Assembly: GCF_016127315.1 (NCBI RefSeq)
Contig: NZ_CP065997.1
Span: 5,890,001 to 5,954,000, forward strand
Source: Achromobacter deleyi
Lineage (GTDB): Bacteria; Pseudomonadota; Gammaproteobacteria; Burkholderiales; Burkholderiaceae_B
Reading direction: 5' to 3'
Length of the DNA stretch: 64,000 nt
Made by a program: the position numbers and the translations under genes. Under the pieces are notes generated by a model. That model made no database searches and was not told the DNA's origin. It saw only the letters and a program-made list of their open reading frames with translations. This document shows, piece after piece, positions 1 to 9,162 of the stretch (position 1 is the stretch's first letter; every line of letters begins with the position of its first letter).

Positions 1-123
1 GAGCTGCGTGACCAGCAGCTTCAGGAACTGGTCCTGCAGGCCCTGGGCGGTGCTGGAGCCATTGGCGCCGCTTTGCGCCAGGCCCAGGCCGGTCTTGCTC
101 GTGGATTGGTCGACGGTGGTCAT
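1..123 (-). CDS. flgD: Flagellar hook capping protein FlgD, N-terminal part (cut by window edge)
   Basis: Only the first 41 codons are present. They read from the ATG at 123 down to base 1 and give a Ser/Thr/Gly-rich start followed by QDQFLKLLVTQL. That segment is the conserved N-terminal hook-cap motif of FlgD (xxFLKLLVTQLxxQDP in the family). FlgD is secreted through the flagellar export gate and scaffolds hook polymerisation before being discarded. It lies 57 bp downstream of flgC on the same strand, in the usual flgB-flgC-flgD order, so it should be in the same transcript. The rest of the protein is outside the window. Confidence 0.85.
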   Translation of the reverse strand, partial: MTTVDQSTSKTGLGLAQSGANGSSTAQGLQDQFLKLLVTQL

Positions 124-180
124 GGGTTCACTTCTTCAAAAACTTCCGCGCGGGCGGCGCGGCGCGCGGAATCAGGCGGA

Positions 181-600
181 TCAGGATTGGCCGATGGTGA
201 GGGTTTTCTGCATCAGGCTCTTGGCGGTGTTGAGCACCTCGACGTTGGCCTGGTACGAACGCGACGCCGCGATCATGTTGACGGTTTCCGCGATCGGATC
301 GACGTTGGGCATGCTGATGTAGCCCTGCGCGTCGGCCATCGGATGCTTGGGGTCGTAGACCTGCTTGAGGGGGGACTGGTCCACCACCACGCCGGCCACG
401 CGCACGCCGCCGATCTCGCGGCCCTGCGTCTGGCCGGCCGGCGGGTTGACCTGGAACACCACCTGGCGGGCCCGGTACGGCTGGCCGTCGGGACCGACCA
501 CGCTGTCGGCGTTGGCCATGTTGCTGGCCGCCACGTTCATGCGCTGTGACTGCGCGCTCAGCGCCGAACCGGCGATATCGAAAATGCTCAACAAGGACAT
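181..600 (-). CDS. flgC: Flagellar basal-body rod protein FlgC
   Basis: A 139-residue proximal rod component, which is the normal family length. The N-terminus ([20 protein letters not shown]) carries the rod/hook family signature, followed by [12 protein letters not shown], the ANxxT/S-type motif of FlgB/C/F/G proteins. The C-terminus [22 protein letters not shown] is the matching coiled-coil half that packs against the N-terminal helix to form the D0 layer. It is exported by the flagellar type III apparatus without a cleaved signal peptide and assembles in the periplasm on the MS ring. It sits 22 bp after flgB and before flgD. Confidence 0.95.
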   Translation of the reverse strand: MSLLSIFDIAGSALSAQSQRMNVAASNMANADSVVGPDGQPYRARQVVFQVNPPAGQTQGREIGGVRVAGVVVDQSPLKQVYDPKHPMADAQGYISMPNVDPIAETVNMIAASRSYQANVEVLNTAKSLMQKTLTIGQS

Positions 601-622
601 TGCCTGCGGTTCCCTATGAAAA

Positions 623-1030
623 TCAATCCTGGATGGCGGCCATCATGGTGCGGATACGACCCGACAGCAGCTGCATCGTGCTCTGGTAGTGCAAGGTGTT
701 GTCGGCGAACTGGACCCGTTCGATGTCCATGTCGACCGTGTTGCCGTCCATGCTGGGCTGGTACGGCAGGCGATACAGCAGATCGGTCGGCCCCTGCGAC
801 ACGGCCTTGGCCGGGATGTGGCGCGCCGACGTCAGGGTCAGCGAGGTATCCGGCAGGCGCTTGGTACCTTCCATGGCGTTCTGCATCGCCGTCTTGAAAT
901 CGAAGTCACGCGCCTTGTAGTTGGGCGTGTCGGCATTGGCGATGTTCGAGGACAGCACTTCCTGGCGCTGCGCGCGCAGCCCCAGGGACTGCTGGAAGAA
1001 GCGGAAATCTTCATTAAGCCGGTCTAGCAT
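623..1030 (-). CDS. flgB: Flagellar basal-body rod protein FlgB
   Basis: A 135-residue rod protein beginning [20 protein letters not shown]. The start at 1030 was chosen because an AGGCGA ribosome-binding site precedes the ATG at proper distance, and because an upstream in-frame start at 1123 would add about 31 residues unlike the family. The motif [19 protein letters not shown] near residue 30-45 is the diagnostic rod signature. The C-terminal half ends in the conserved helix that pairs with the N-terminal helix. FlgB is first in the flgBCD row, divergent from flgA, so its promoter should lie in the 165 bp between 1031 and 1195. I could not pick a convincing box there. Confidence 0.95.
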   Translation of the reverse strand: MLDRLNEDFRFFQQSLGLRAQRQEVLSSNIANADTPNYKARDFDFKTAMQNAMEGTKRLPDTSLTLTSARHIPAKAVSQGPTDLLYRLPYQPSMDGNTVDMDIERVQFADNTLHYQSTMQLLSGRIRTMMAAIQD

Positions 1031-1195
1031 CGGATCGCCTTCAATACGGATGAAACCCGGGACAGCGGACACACCGTTATCCCATTGGATGACGGCATCA
1101 TAGGGGCGGGTGCGACAACACAATCAGCCAAATAACCCGTCATTTCTCATCCAATTCACGTATTGCCAAGCGGCGCGCGCTTCTACAATTCGGAC

Positions 1196-1906
1196 ATGAT
1201 GAAATTCCCCGCAAACCTCCGCGCGCACGCCGCCTGCCTGGCCGCCCTGTTGCTGGCCCCGGCGGCCCAGGCGCAGGACGCCGCCGTCCAGGCGCCCGAG
1301 GCGATCATCATCGCCGCGCAGACCTATTTGCTGGAACAACTCGCCGCGCTGCCCGGCCAGGCATCGGTGGCCATCGATCCGCCGCGGGCGGAGCGCCTGG
1401 CGCCCTGCGATGCCTTGTCCCCATTTATGCCCTCGGGCATGAAACTGCGCTCGCGCATGACGGTGGGCGTGCGCTGCAACGCGCCCAAGCCCTGGACCAC
1501 CTACGTGCAGGCCACGGTCAGCGTGCCGGGCTACTACTATGTGGCGTCGCGCATGATCGCGGCGGGCCAGGCCCTGACGCCCGCCGACCTGGCGCCGCGC
1601 GACGGCGACCTGGTGGCCCTGCCCCCGGGCGTCATCACCAATCCCGACACGGTGGTCGGCATGACCGCGGCCTACCGGATCAATGCCGGCCAGCCGGTCA
1701 AGGGCGCCGCCCTGCGCAACGCCCAGTCGGTGGTGCGCGGCTCGAACGTCCGCATCAACGCCCGCGGCAAGGGGTTCGTGGTCAGCAGCGAGGGGCAGGC
1801 CCTGGACAACGCGGCGCCGGGCGCCACGGTCCAGGTCCGCACCGCCAGCGGCCAGGTGGTCAGCGGCGTGGTGCGCAATGCAGGCCTGGTCGAAATACAA
1901 CTTTAG
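1196..1906 (+). CDS. flgA: Flagellar P-ring assembly chaperone FlgA
   Basis: About 236 residues. An ATGATG pair at 1196/1199 opens a Sec signal peptide (hydrophobic run about residues 10-22, ending AQAQDA), as expected for a periplasmic FlgA. The mature part carries the SAF-like domain with the stretch VPGYYYVASRMIAAGQALTPADL. The C-terminal segment has GSNVRINARGKGFVVSSEGQ and ends in VRNAGLVEIQL, typical FlgA features. FlgA binds FlgI monomers and promotes P-ring assembly around the rod. It is divergent from flgB and followed 127 bp later by flgM, which has its own sigma-28 promoter. Either Met could be the start; a longer start at 1163 would spoil the signal peptide. Confidence 0.93.
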   Translation: MMKFPANLRAHAACLAALLLAPAAQAQDAAVQAPEAIIIAAQTYLLEQLAALPGQASVAIDPPRAERLAPCDALSPFMPSGMKLRSRMTVGVRCNAPKPWTTYVQATVSVPGYYYVASRMIAAGQALTPADLAPRDGDLVALPPGVITNPDTVVGMTAAYRINAGQPVKGAALRNAQSVVRGSNVRINARGKGFVVSSEGQALDNAAPGATVQVRTASGQVVSGVVRNAGLVEIQL

Positions 1907-1947
1907 GCAATGTTACATATCGCGTTGCGGCAAGCGCCCTCCTACCC

Positions 1948-1974
1948 TAAAGTTCCTTCCGACCCTGTCGTTAC
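1948..1974 (+). promoter_or_regulatory. Sigma-28 (FliA) promoter for flgM
   Basis: TAAAGTTC at 1948-1955, an 11-base spacer, then GTCGTTAC at 1967-1974. The consensus is TAAAGTTT-N11-GCCGATAA, so the -35 matches 7 of 8 and the -10 matches 5 of 8 with exact spacing. It lies about 60 bp before flgM, a standard class III position. Confidence 0.75.
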
Positions 1975-2033
1975 AGAGACATAAGTAGGCGGAGCCGTCG
2001 CAAACCGACCCAGGACGCCCTGCGGAGAAAACC

Positions 2034-2327
2034 TTGAAGATCAATTCGACAACCAACCGGCCCATCTCGGCAGATGCGGTCAGCCCTCGCGCCGAGTCCG
2101 CGGTCGCCCAGGCCTACGGCGCCGGCAGCGGCAGCGGTTCCAGCAGCTCGCAGGTCGCGCTGAGCTCGGCCTCGCGCAAGATGCTGGCCCTGCAGGACGG
2201 CTCGAACGACATCAACGTCGAACGCGTCGCCGCGATTCGCGCCGCCATCGCCTCGGGCCAGCTCAAGATCGACACCAGCCGCATCGCCGATGGCCTGATC
2301 GCCAGCGCCCGCGACCTGCTGAAGTAA
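2034..2327 (+). CDS. flgM: Anti-sigma-28 factor FlgM (TTG start)
   Basis: 97 residues, beginning MKINSTTNRPI, the typical FlgM N-terminus. The start codon is TTG at 2034 with GGAG at 2024-2027 six bases upstream; no in-frame ATG fits. The N-terminal half is Ser/Gly/Ala-rich and likely disordered. The C-terminal half (VALSSASRKMLAL ... VERVAAIRAAIASGQLKID) holds the sigma-28 binding helices, ending SARDLLK. FlgM holds FliA inactive until it is exported through the finished hook-basal body. Expression from a sigma-28 promoter would set up the usual feedback loop with fliA at 22.4 kb. Confidence 0.93.
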   Translation: MKINSTTNRPISADAVSPRAESAVAQAYGAGSGSGSSSSQVALSSASRKMLALQDGSNDINVERVAAIRAAIASGQLKIDTSRIADGLIASARDLLK

Positions 2328-2373
2328 CACCGTCTTTGCAAGATCGCCGTTTTTTCGACCCGTCCGCCCGAGT

Positions 2374-2856
2374 ATGACCATGAGCCCTGTCGAGTCCCTG
2401 CAAGCCTGCATGAAGCAGGAAGATGCCCTGATCACCGAGTTTTCCTCCATCCTGGAAGAAGAAACCAAAGTGCTGGTCGGGCCGGGCAATGTCGACGCGC
2501 TGCATGACATCACCGAGCGCAAGGGCAACATCGCCCAGCAACTGGTCGACCTCAGCCACACCCGCGACGGCCTGCTGGCCGAGATCGGCCTGCCCGCCGG
2601 CCACGCCGGCACCGAGCAGGCCGCCGTGCAGCATCCGCAGCTGTCCGACGTCTGGCAGGCCCTGCTGGCCAAGTCGGCGTCGGCCAACGAAATCAACATG
2701 CGCAACGGCGCCCTGATCGACGTGCACCTGCGCTACACCCAGCAATCCCTGGACGCCCTGCGCCAGATCGGCGGCCTGGGCGGCACCTCGACCTACGACG
2801 CCCAGGGCCGCGGCGCCCGCGCCACCCCAGGCCGCAAGCCGATCGTCGCCGGCTGA
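2374..2856 (+). CDS. flgN: Flagellar export chaperone FlgN
   Basis: 160 residues and helical throughout, with coiled-coil potential in the first two thirds (SILEEETKVLVGPGNVDALHDITERKGNIAQQL). This matches the FlgN family chaperone for the hook-filament junction proteins FlgK and FlgL. It follows flgM by 46 bp, the conserved flgA-flgM-flgN order. The start at 2374 gives MTMSPVES; the second Met at 2380 is equally possible. The C-terminal 25 residues are Gly/Ala/Arg-rich and low complexity. Transcription probably ends at the strong hairpin at 2875-2912. Confidence 0.88.
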   Translation: MTMSPVESLQACMKQEDALITEFSSILEEETKVLVGPGNVDALHDITERKGNIAQQLVDLSHTRDGLLAEIGLPAGHAGTEQAAVQHPQLSDVWQALLAKSASANEINMRNGALIDVHLRYTQQSLDALRQIGGLGGTSTYDAQGRGARATPGRKPIVAG

Positions 2857-2874
2857 ACCGGATCCCGACACTCC

Positions 2875-2912
2875 CAAGACAAACAGCCCGCTTTCGCGGG
2901 CTGTTTGTCTTG
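2875..2912. terminator. Long perfect hairpin between convergent flgN and flhF
   Basis: A 17-bp perfect inverted repeat (CAAGACAAACAGCCCGC at 2875-2891 and its complement at 2896-2912) with a 4-base TTTC loop. The outer stem is rich in T on both strands. It lies between the ends of flgN (plus) and flhF (minus), so it probably serves as a bidirectional intrinsic terminator. Confidence 0.85.
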
Positions 2913-2944
2913 GCGGCCGTGCGGCCTTCCCGCGCCGGGACGCC

Positions 2945-5887
2945 CTAGACGCCGCCGGCCATTTCCAGCATGGCGAACATCTTCAGCAGCGCCACCGGCA
3001 GCAGGCGCCCGGAAAGCTTGCGCTCCGGGCTGACGACGCCGGCCAGCGTGGCGCGCACGCCGTCCGCCGCCGAGGCATGCGCCAGTTGCCAGCAGGCCGC
3101 GCCCAGTTGGCCGGCCATGAGCGACTGCCGCGCCAGCGTATGCGCGCCATCGACCGCGGGCAACGCCTGCCAGGCATTGGCCATGTAGCGGAAACCGGCG
3201 CGCGCCTCTTCCTGCAGCACCAGCCAGCGCGCCACCGTGGCGGCGTCCGCCTGGCCCGCGGCCAGGTTGGTCAGGCCGAACAGCTGGCCAGCCACTTCGC
3301 CGCTGGTGGTATCGATCAGGCGGGCGCACACCAGCCGGAAGCGGGTTTCGTCGCCGCGGCCGGGCAGGCCGATCTCGGTGCCCGAGGCCCACAACGCCAA
3401 CGGCGCCGGGCGGGTGCCGGGCACGGCGCGCAGGCCGGGCATGTCGCCCGGCTGGCCCACCGGCAGGTAACCGACGCTCTTGCCCACCGCATTCAGGTTG
3501 GTCGGGCATTCGTCCTGGATCACGCGCATGCCGCCCGGGCTGCGCGCCACCCACGACACGCCCTGCTCGCTCAGGCTTTGCCACAGCGCCGAGGTGCCGG
3601 CTTCGAGCATGTGCACGGCCGGCACCTGGGCCAGTTGCTCGTTCAGCCAGCGCACCCGCGCCTCCAGGGCCAGCGCCGTGTCCGGCTGCGCGGCGGCGGC
3701 CGGCGCGAACGACGACAGCATGCCGTGCGGCAGCACCAGCTGTTGGGCCGGCGCGGCCAGGGCCGCGCCGCGGTCGCTCATCAGCACGGCGCTGAGCAGC
3801 GTGCCACCGGGCAAGGCCTCGCCCTTCATGCTGGTCTTGCCGTGCATGACCAGCAGGTTGCGGCTGCAGGCGGTGGAAAATTCGCGCCGCACCATCGCCA
3901 GCGGCGTTTCGCCCAGCGCCGCGAGGCTCGAACCCGCGCCGTCGCTGACATACTCGCGCCACGAGGCGCGGGCCTGCACGCAGGCCGGGTCGCTGTCGAG
4001 CCAGCCCAGGGTGTCATCCAGGTTCTGCGCGGCCTCGATCGTGCCGGCGCCGCCCTGAGGACGCAGGATCGCCGAGGCCAGCAACTGGCGGCGGCGGGCG
4101 GGGTCGACGGTCGCCTCGGTTTCGCGCGGCGTCGACCACAGCGACGCCATGTCGGCCTCGCTGGGTGAATACAGGGCGCGGGCGCGCTCGACCATGGCGA
4201 AGGCGCGGTCGATCAGCGCGTCTGCGCGCGCCAGCTCCAGGTGCTCCGGCACCTTCTGGCCGATCGACGAATAGTGGATCGGCAGCCGGTGGCGGATCGC
4301 CGTGTCCAGCGCCGCGCCCAGGCGCGAAGCCTCGTCGAGCTTGGTGATGATGCAGCCGGCCACGTCCTCGCCGACGCCGTTGCGATAGGCGTGGGCGACT
4401 TCATCCAGCGTATCGCCCTGGCTGGCGGCGTTGAGCACCAGCAGCCGGCGCACCGGCTTGCCGGCGTTGCACAGCATCGCGGCCTGCTCGGCCACCTGGC
4501 GGTCGCGCTGGCTGATGCCGGTGGTGTCGATCAGCACGATCTTGCGGTTGCCCAGCTCGGCCAGGATGCGGCGCAGCTCGCCGGCATCGCGCACCGAATG
4601 CGCCGGCACGCCCATCAGGCGGCCGTAGATCTGCAACTGCTCGAGCGCGCCGATCCGGAAATTGTCGGTGGTCAGCATCGCCACCTGCTCGCGGCCTTCG
4701 CGCGCGACGCAGCGCGCCGCCAGCTTGGCCAGCGTGGTGGTCTTGCCGACGCCGGTCGGGCCGACCAGCGCGTACACGCCGCCGCCCAGGAATTCGTCTT
4801 CCGAGCCCAGCACCGGCAGGTGCGTGACCAGTTCATTGCGGGCCCAGGCCAGCGCGGCCTCGGCGCTCATGCCTTGCGGCATGCGCTCGACCAGCGTGCG
4901 GACCAGCTTGGTGCTGAAACCGGCGTCCAGCAGGCTGCGGAACAAGGCGGCGCCCGCCGGCTCGCGGCCAGGGCCCTGGCGACCGCCCCACAACAGGCCG
5001 TCCATGCGGCTTTCGAGCGCGCCACGCAAGGCGCTGATGGCGTCCTGCAAGCCCGCCGCGGCGTCGCCGGGCAGCGCCGCGGGCGGCATCCCCGGACCAT
5101 TGCGCAGCGGCGCATCGGGCATGCGCGCCATCGGCGACGGCGCCACCGGCGGCAACTCGCGCGCCGGCGGCAAGGCCGGCATTTCCATGCGCACCGGCGC
5201 GGCGGGCGCGACGGGCGCCATCACCGCGGGCGTGGCCACTGCCGCCGTCACGGCGGGTGGCGCGGCGACCGGCGCCGGGGCCATGGCGGGCGGCGCCTGG
5301 CGAGCGACGGGTTCCGGCAGCACGTCCGGTTCGGGCAACGACTGCGCGGCATAGGCCGACTGATAGGCGGCGATCGAACGCGACGGCACCGCGTAGGCGG
5401 GCTGGGTTGCGGCAACGGTCGCCGGCGCCGCGACGGGCGCCGGCGGTGCACCGTAGGGCGGTTGCGGGGCGATCGGCGCCGCGCCATAGGCGGGTCGCGG
5501 CGCGACCGGCTGCGACGCGGCGGCGGCCGGCGCGCCATAGCCAGGCTGCGCGCCATAAGGCGGTTGCGAGGCCGTGGCCGGCGTAGCGCCGTAGCCGGGA
5601 GGCGGCGCCAGGTTGGCGGGCGCGGCGTGGCTGTACGGCGCGGGCGCCTGCGGCGGCACCGGCGCAGCCGGGGCGCGGGCCGGCGCGTGGCCGTCGGCGT
5701 ATCCCTGCGGCGCGGACGCCTGCGCATGCTGCGGCGCGTCGTCGAACGCGCCATCCACCGTGGCCAGCACCTCGATGCCGCCATCGACGCTGCGGTTCGA
5801 CACGATCAGCGCATCGGGACCCAATACCTGGCGCACCTGGCGCATGACGTCACGGCTGTTGGCGCCAAAGAAGCGGCTTATTTTCAT
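2945..5887 (-). CDS. flhF: Signal-recognition-type GTPase FlhF, unusually long (980 aa)
   Basis: FlhF sets flagellar position and number and recruits early basal-body parts to the pole or membrane. The N-terminus (MKISRFFGANSRDVMRQVRQ) is the usual FlhF B-domain start. Residues about 50-290 are a Pro/Ala/Gln/Tyr-rich linker with loose repeats of PPYGA. The SRP GTPase domain follows: P-loop GPTGVGKTTT at about 376-385, DTTG at about 454 and TKLD at about 515. After the NG domain about 400 further residues form a C-terminal extension I cannot assign, where typical FlhF proteins (around 400-500 aa) simply end. It overlaps flhA by 4 bp, so the two should be translationally coupled. Confidence 0.9.
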   Translation of the reverse strand: MKISRFFGANSRDVMRQVRQVLGPDALIVSNRSVDGGIEVLATVDGAFDDAPQHAQASAPQGYADGHAPARAPAAPVPPQAPAPYSHAAPANLAPPPGYGATPATASQPPYGAQPGYGAPAAAASQPVAPRPAYGAAPIAPQPPYGAPPAPVAAPATVAATQPAYAVPSRSIAAYQSAYAAQSLPEPDVLPEPVARQAPPAMAPAPVAAPPAVTAAVATPAVMAPVAPAAPVRMEMPALPPARELPPVAPSPMARMPDAPLRNGPGMPPAALPGDAAAGLQDAISALRGALESRMDGLLWGGRQGPGREPAGAALFRSLLDAGFSTKLVRTLVERMPQGMSAEAALAWARNELVTHLPVLGSEDEFLGGGVYALVGPTGVGKTTTLAKLAARCVAREGREQVAMLTTDNFRIGALEQLQIYGRLMGVPAHSVRDAGELRRILAELGNRKIVLIDTTGISQRDRQVAEQAAMLCNAGKPVRRLLVLNAASQGDTLDEVAHAYRNGVGEDVAGCIITKLDEASRLGAALDTAIRHRLPIHYSSIGQKVPEHLELARADALIDRAFAMVERARALYSPSEADMASLWSTPRETEATVDPARRRQLLASAILRPQGGAGTIEAAQNLDDTLGWLDSDPACVQARASWREYVSDGAGSSLAALGETPLAMVRREFSTACSRNLLVMHGKTSMKGEALPGGTLLSAVLMSDRGAALAAPAQQLVLPHGMLSSFAPAAAAQPDTALALEARVRWLNEQLAQVPAVHMLEAGTSALWQSLSEQGVSWVARSPGGMRVIQDECPTNLNAVGKSVGYLPVGQPGDMPGLRAVPGTRPAPLALWASGTEIGLPGRGDETRFRLVCARLIDTTSGEVAGQLFGLTNLAAGQADAATVARWLVLQEEARAGFRYMANAWQALPAVDGAHTLARQSLMAGQLGAACWQLAHASAADGVRATLAGVVSPERKLSGRLLPVALLKMFAMLEMAGGV

Positions 5888-8004
5888 TGACCATTACCCC
5901 CGCCGATGAGCGCCGTCACGCGGACCATGCGCTCATCCGGAATTTCCGTATTCGACAACACACCCAGCTGCGGCAGGTGGTGGCGCAGGAAGCGCGACAA
6001 CGGCGCTCGCAGCACCGGCGACACCAGCAGCACCGGCGCGTTGCCCTGCGATTCCTGGCGCTCGACCGCCGCCTGGGTTTCGCGCAGCAGTGTATCCGCC
6101 AGGCCCGGCTCCAGGCCGCCGCTGGTGGTCAGCGCCTGCGACAGCACGCGCTCGAGCTTGACGTCCAGCCCGATCACGCGCAGCTCGCCCTCGCCCGGGA
6201 ACCATTGCTGGGTGATGGCGCGGCCCAGCGAACGGCGCGTCAGCGCGATCAGCTCGTTGATGTCGGGCTGGCCGCCGGTGCCGGCCGCCATCGCCGCCAG
6301 GCGCGGGCCGTGCTCGGACAGCGTGTCGATGATGGTGCGCATGTCGCGGATCGGCACTTCCTCGGCCAGGAGGCCCTGCAGCACCTTCTGCAGCGCGGTG
6401 AGCGACAGCGTCTTGGGCACCAGGTCCTCGACCAGCTTGGGCGCGTCGCGGCCGATGCGGTCCAGCAGCTGCTGCACTTCCTGGCGGCCCAGCAGGTTGG
6501 AGCCGTGGCGGTGCATCAGGTGGTTCAGGTGGGTGGCGACCACGGTGCCGGCATCCACCACCGTGTAACCGACCACCTGGGCCTGGTCGCGCAGGCTGCC
6601 GTCGATCCACAGCGCCGGCAGGCCGAAGGCCGGATCGGTGGTGGGCGTGCCCTTGATCTGCATGGTCACGCCGCCCGGGTCGATGGCCAGCCACTGGCCC
6701 GGCATCGCCACGCCGTGGCCGATCTCGACGCCGGACAGCAGGATGCGGTAGTCGTTGGGCTTGAGTTCCAGGTTGTCGCGGATGTGCACCACCGGCGGCA
6801 GGAAGCCCACGTCCTGGGCGAATTTCTTGCGCAGGCTGCGGATGCGGTGCAGCAGCTCGCCGTTCTGGGCGTGGTCGACCAGCGGGATCAGGCGGTAGCC
6901 GACCTCCAGGCCGAGCTGGTCCACCATCGAGACGTCGTCCCAGCTGGCTTCGGCCGCGGCGGCCTGCGCCTGCGTCACCGCCTGCTGCGGCACTTCGCTG
7001 GCCGCCACCTCGGCGGCCTTGCGCCGCTTGTACATGGCCCATCCGCCCCAGGCCAGCGCGCCGGCCAGCGTCAGGAAGGCGACGTGCGGCATGTTGGGGA
7101 TCAGGCCCATGATGCCGATGATGCCGGCCGTCAGGAACATCACGCTGGGGTTGGAGAACAGCTGGCTGATGATCTGCTGGCCGATATCCTGGTCGGTCGA
7201 CACGCGCGACACCACCACGCCGGCGGCGGTCGAGATCACCAGCGCCGGGATCTGCGCCACCAGGCCGTCACCGATGGTCAGCAGCGTGTAGACGCGGGCC
7301 GAGTCGCTCATCGACATGTCGTGCTGGGCCACGCCCACGATCAGGCCGCCGATGATGTTGATCGCCATGATCAGCAGGCCGGCGATGGCGTCGCCGCGCA
7401 CGAACTTGCTGGCGCCGTCCATCGAGCCGAAGAAGTCGGATTCCTGCGACACCTCGGCGCGGCGCTTGCGGGCCTCGTCCTCGCCGATCAGGCCGGCGTT
7501 CAGGTCGGCGTCGATGGCCATCTGCTTGCCGGGCATGGCGTCCAGGGTGAAGCGCGCGCCGACTTCGGCGATCCGCCCCGCACCCTTGGTGATGACGATG
7601 AAGTTGATGATGGTCAGGATGATGAAGACGATGATGCCGACGGCGAAGTTGCCGCCCACCAGGAAGTGGCCGAAGGCCTCGATCACCTTGCCCGCGGCGT
7701 CCGGGCCGGTGTGGCCGTGCAGCAGCACCACCCGGGTCGAGGCGACGTTCAGCGACAGGCGCAGCAGCGTGGCGAACAGCAGCACGGCCGGGAAGGCGGC
7801 GAAATCCAGCGGCTTGCGCGTGAACATGGCCACCAGCAGGATCATCACCGACAGCGCGATGTTGAAGGTGAACAGCAGGTCCAGCAGGAAGGTGGGCAGC
7901 GGCAGCACCATCATGCCCAGCACCATCACGATCAGGACGGGGCCGGCCAGGAGACGCGCATGCGCCGCGCCGTTGCTTTTCAACATGGTGAGCAGAGCGC
8001 TCAT
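5884..8004 (-). CDS. flhA: Flagellar type III export gate protein FlhA
   Basis: 706 residues, normal for FlhA. The N-terminal half has about eight membrane segments starting at LIVMVLGMMVLPLPTFLLDL. The conserved FHIPEP-family stretches include MPGKQMAIDADLNAGLI and a GDAIAGLLIMAINIIGG segment. The C-terminal half is the cytosolic nonameric ring domain that docks substrate-chaperone complexes. It is the second gene of flhB-flhA-flhF on the minus strand, 3 bp after flhB and overlapping flhF by 4 bp. The start MSALLTMLKSNG fits the family. Confidence 0.96.
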   Translation of the reverse strand: MSALLTMLKSNGAAHARLLAGPVLIVMVLGMMVLPLPTFLLDLLFTFNIALSVMILLVAMFTRKPLDFAAFPAVLLFATLLRLSLNVASTRVVLLHGHTGPDAAGKVIEAFGHFLVGGNFAVGIIVFIILTIINFIVITKGAGRIAEVGARFTLDAMPGKQMAIDADLNAGLIGEDEARKRRAEVSQESDFFGSMDGASKFVRGDAIAGLLIMAINIIGGLIVGVAQHDMSMSDSARVYTLLTIGDGLVAQIPALVISTAAGVVVSRVSTDQDIGQQIISQLFSNPSVMFLTAGIIGIMGLIPNMPHVAFLTLAGALAWGGWAMYKRRKAAEVAASEVPQQAVTQAQAAAAEASWDDVSMVDQLGLEVGYRLIPLVDHAQNGELLHRIRSLRKKFAQDVGFLPPVVHIRDNLELKPNDYRILLSGVEIGHGVAMPGQWLAIDPGGVTMQIKGTPTTDPAFGLPALWIDGSLRDQAQVVGYTVVDAGTVVATHLNHLMHRHGSNLLGRQEVQQLLDRIGRDAPKLVEDLVPKTLSLTALQKVLQGLLAEEVPIRDMRTIIDTLSEHGPRLAAMAAGTGGQPDINELIALTRRSLGRAITQQWFPGEGELRVIGLDVKLERVLSQALTTSGGLEPGLADTLLRETQAAVERQESQGNAPVLLVSPVLRAPLSRFLRHHLPQLGVLSNTEIPDERMVRVTALIGGGNGQ

Positions 8005-8007
8005 TCC

Positions 8008-9162
8008 TTAGACTCCTTGTGCTGCGGTTTTTGCCTGCGGGTCCAGCGCGGCCGGCACGGGCAGGGACTTGGGCGCCGTCGGTTCGACCCCCCATCCCGA
8101 GCGCCACGAGCGCAACTGGAAAACCCACGCCAGCACTTCCGCGACCGCGGTATATAGCTCGCCCGGGATTTCATGCCCCAGTTCGACGTGTTGATACAGA
8201 GCGCGCGCCAGCGGCGGCGCTTCCAATGTGGGAATGCGATGCTCGGCGGCCAGTTCGCGGATCTTGGCCGCCACCAGCCCGGTGCCCTTGGCCAGCACCC
8301 GCGGCGCACCGTTTTTGTCTTCCTCGTACTTCAGCGCCACGGCGTAATGGGTCGGGTTGGTCACGACCACGTCGGCCTTGGGCACCTCGGACATCATGCG
8401 CCGGCGCGCGGCCTGGCGCTGCTGCTGGCGGATGCGCGCCTTGGTGTGCGGATCGCCTTCGCTTTCCTTGTGTTCCTGGCGCACGTCTTCCTTGGACATG
8501 CGCAGCTTTTTCAGGTGGCTCCAGATCTGCCAGGGCACGTCCAGCATCACGATCACCAACAGCGAGGCGACGATGAAGGCGCAGCACATCGCCACCAGGC
8601 TCAGCGCCTTAGTCAGGGCGGCAGCCGGCGCCACGTGCATCAGGCCGAGCATGTCGTCGTGGTAGCGCCAGATGATCCACACCGCCACGCCGCCCACCAG
8701 CAGGGCCTTGGCCAGCGCCTTGATCAGCTCGACCACCGTCTGCGACGAGAACATGCGCTTGAGGCCGGCAAACAGGCTGAGCTTGGAGAAATTCGGCGAC
8801 AGCGGCTTGCCCGAGATGACGATGCCCCCCAGCAGCACGCTGGACAGCACGGCGATCACCGCCAGCAGGCCGAAGATCGGCAAGATCACCATCAGGGCGT
8901 GGCCGAAGCCGTTGACGGCCTGCTCGACCATCACGCCCGGGTCGGCCACCACGCGCTGGTCGAACGCCAGCCCGTTGCGCAGCACCCCGCTCAGTCCCTG
9001 ATAAATCGTGCCACCGCCGGCCCAGATCGCCGCGACACCGGCGGCCAGCATCATGAACGTGCCCAGTTCCCGGGAACGCGCAATCTGCCCCTCCTCGCGC
9101 GCCTTTTCCAGGCGCCTGGGAGAGGCGGCTTCGGTTTTCTCGAGGTCGCTTTCTTCGGCCAT
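8008..9162 (-). CDS. flhB: Flagellar export switch protein FlhB
   Basis: 384 residues. The N-terminus EESDLEKTEAASPRRLEKAREEGQIARSREL is the classical FlhB/YscU start (only key residues quoted matter: TEAASPRRLEKA and GQIARS). Four membrane spans lie between about residues 33 and 210. A charged linker follows, with the autocleavage motif NPTH at 269-272, which controls the switch from rod/hook to filament export. The C-terminus beyond about residue 345 is Pro/Ala-rich and variable. It heads the flhBAF row. The 197 bp upstream separate it from the soluble MCP gene and include a small TTGGC-GATAA-GCCAA hairpin at 9238-9252 of unknown meaning. Confidence 0.96.
   Translation of the reverse strand: MAEESDLEKTEAASPRRLEKAREEGQIARSRELGTFMMLAAGVAAIWAGGGTIYQGLSGVLRNGLAFDQRVVADPGVMVEQAVNGFGHALMVILPIFGLLAVIAVLSSVLLGGIVISGKPLSPNFSKLSLFAGLKRMFSSQTVVELIKALAKALLVGGVAVWIIWRYHDDMLGLMHVAPAAALTKALSLVAMCCAFIVASLLVIVMLDVPWQIWSHLKKLRMSKEDVRQEHKESEGDPHTKARIRQQQRQAARRRMMSEVPKADVVVTNPTHYAVALKYEEDKNGAPRVLAKGTGLVAAKIRELAAEHRIPTLEAPPLARALYQHVELGHEIPGELYTAVAEVLAWVFQLRSWRSGWGVEPTAPKSLPVPAALDPQAKTAAQGV

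Noticed and set aside
1031..1195. Sigma-28 promoter for flgB or flgA
   Set aside because: No TAAA-N11-GCCGATAA-like pair is present. These are expected class II genes under FlhDC, whose loose box I could not place with confidence.
4880..5750. Repetitive Pro/Ala/Tyr-Gly coding sequence as a possible repeat array
   Set aside because: The repeats are irregular, in frame and inside flhF; there are no equal spacers, so it is not a CRISPR or satellite array.
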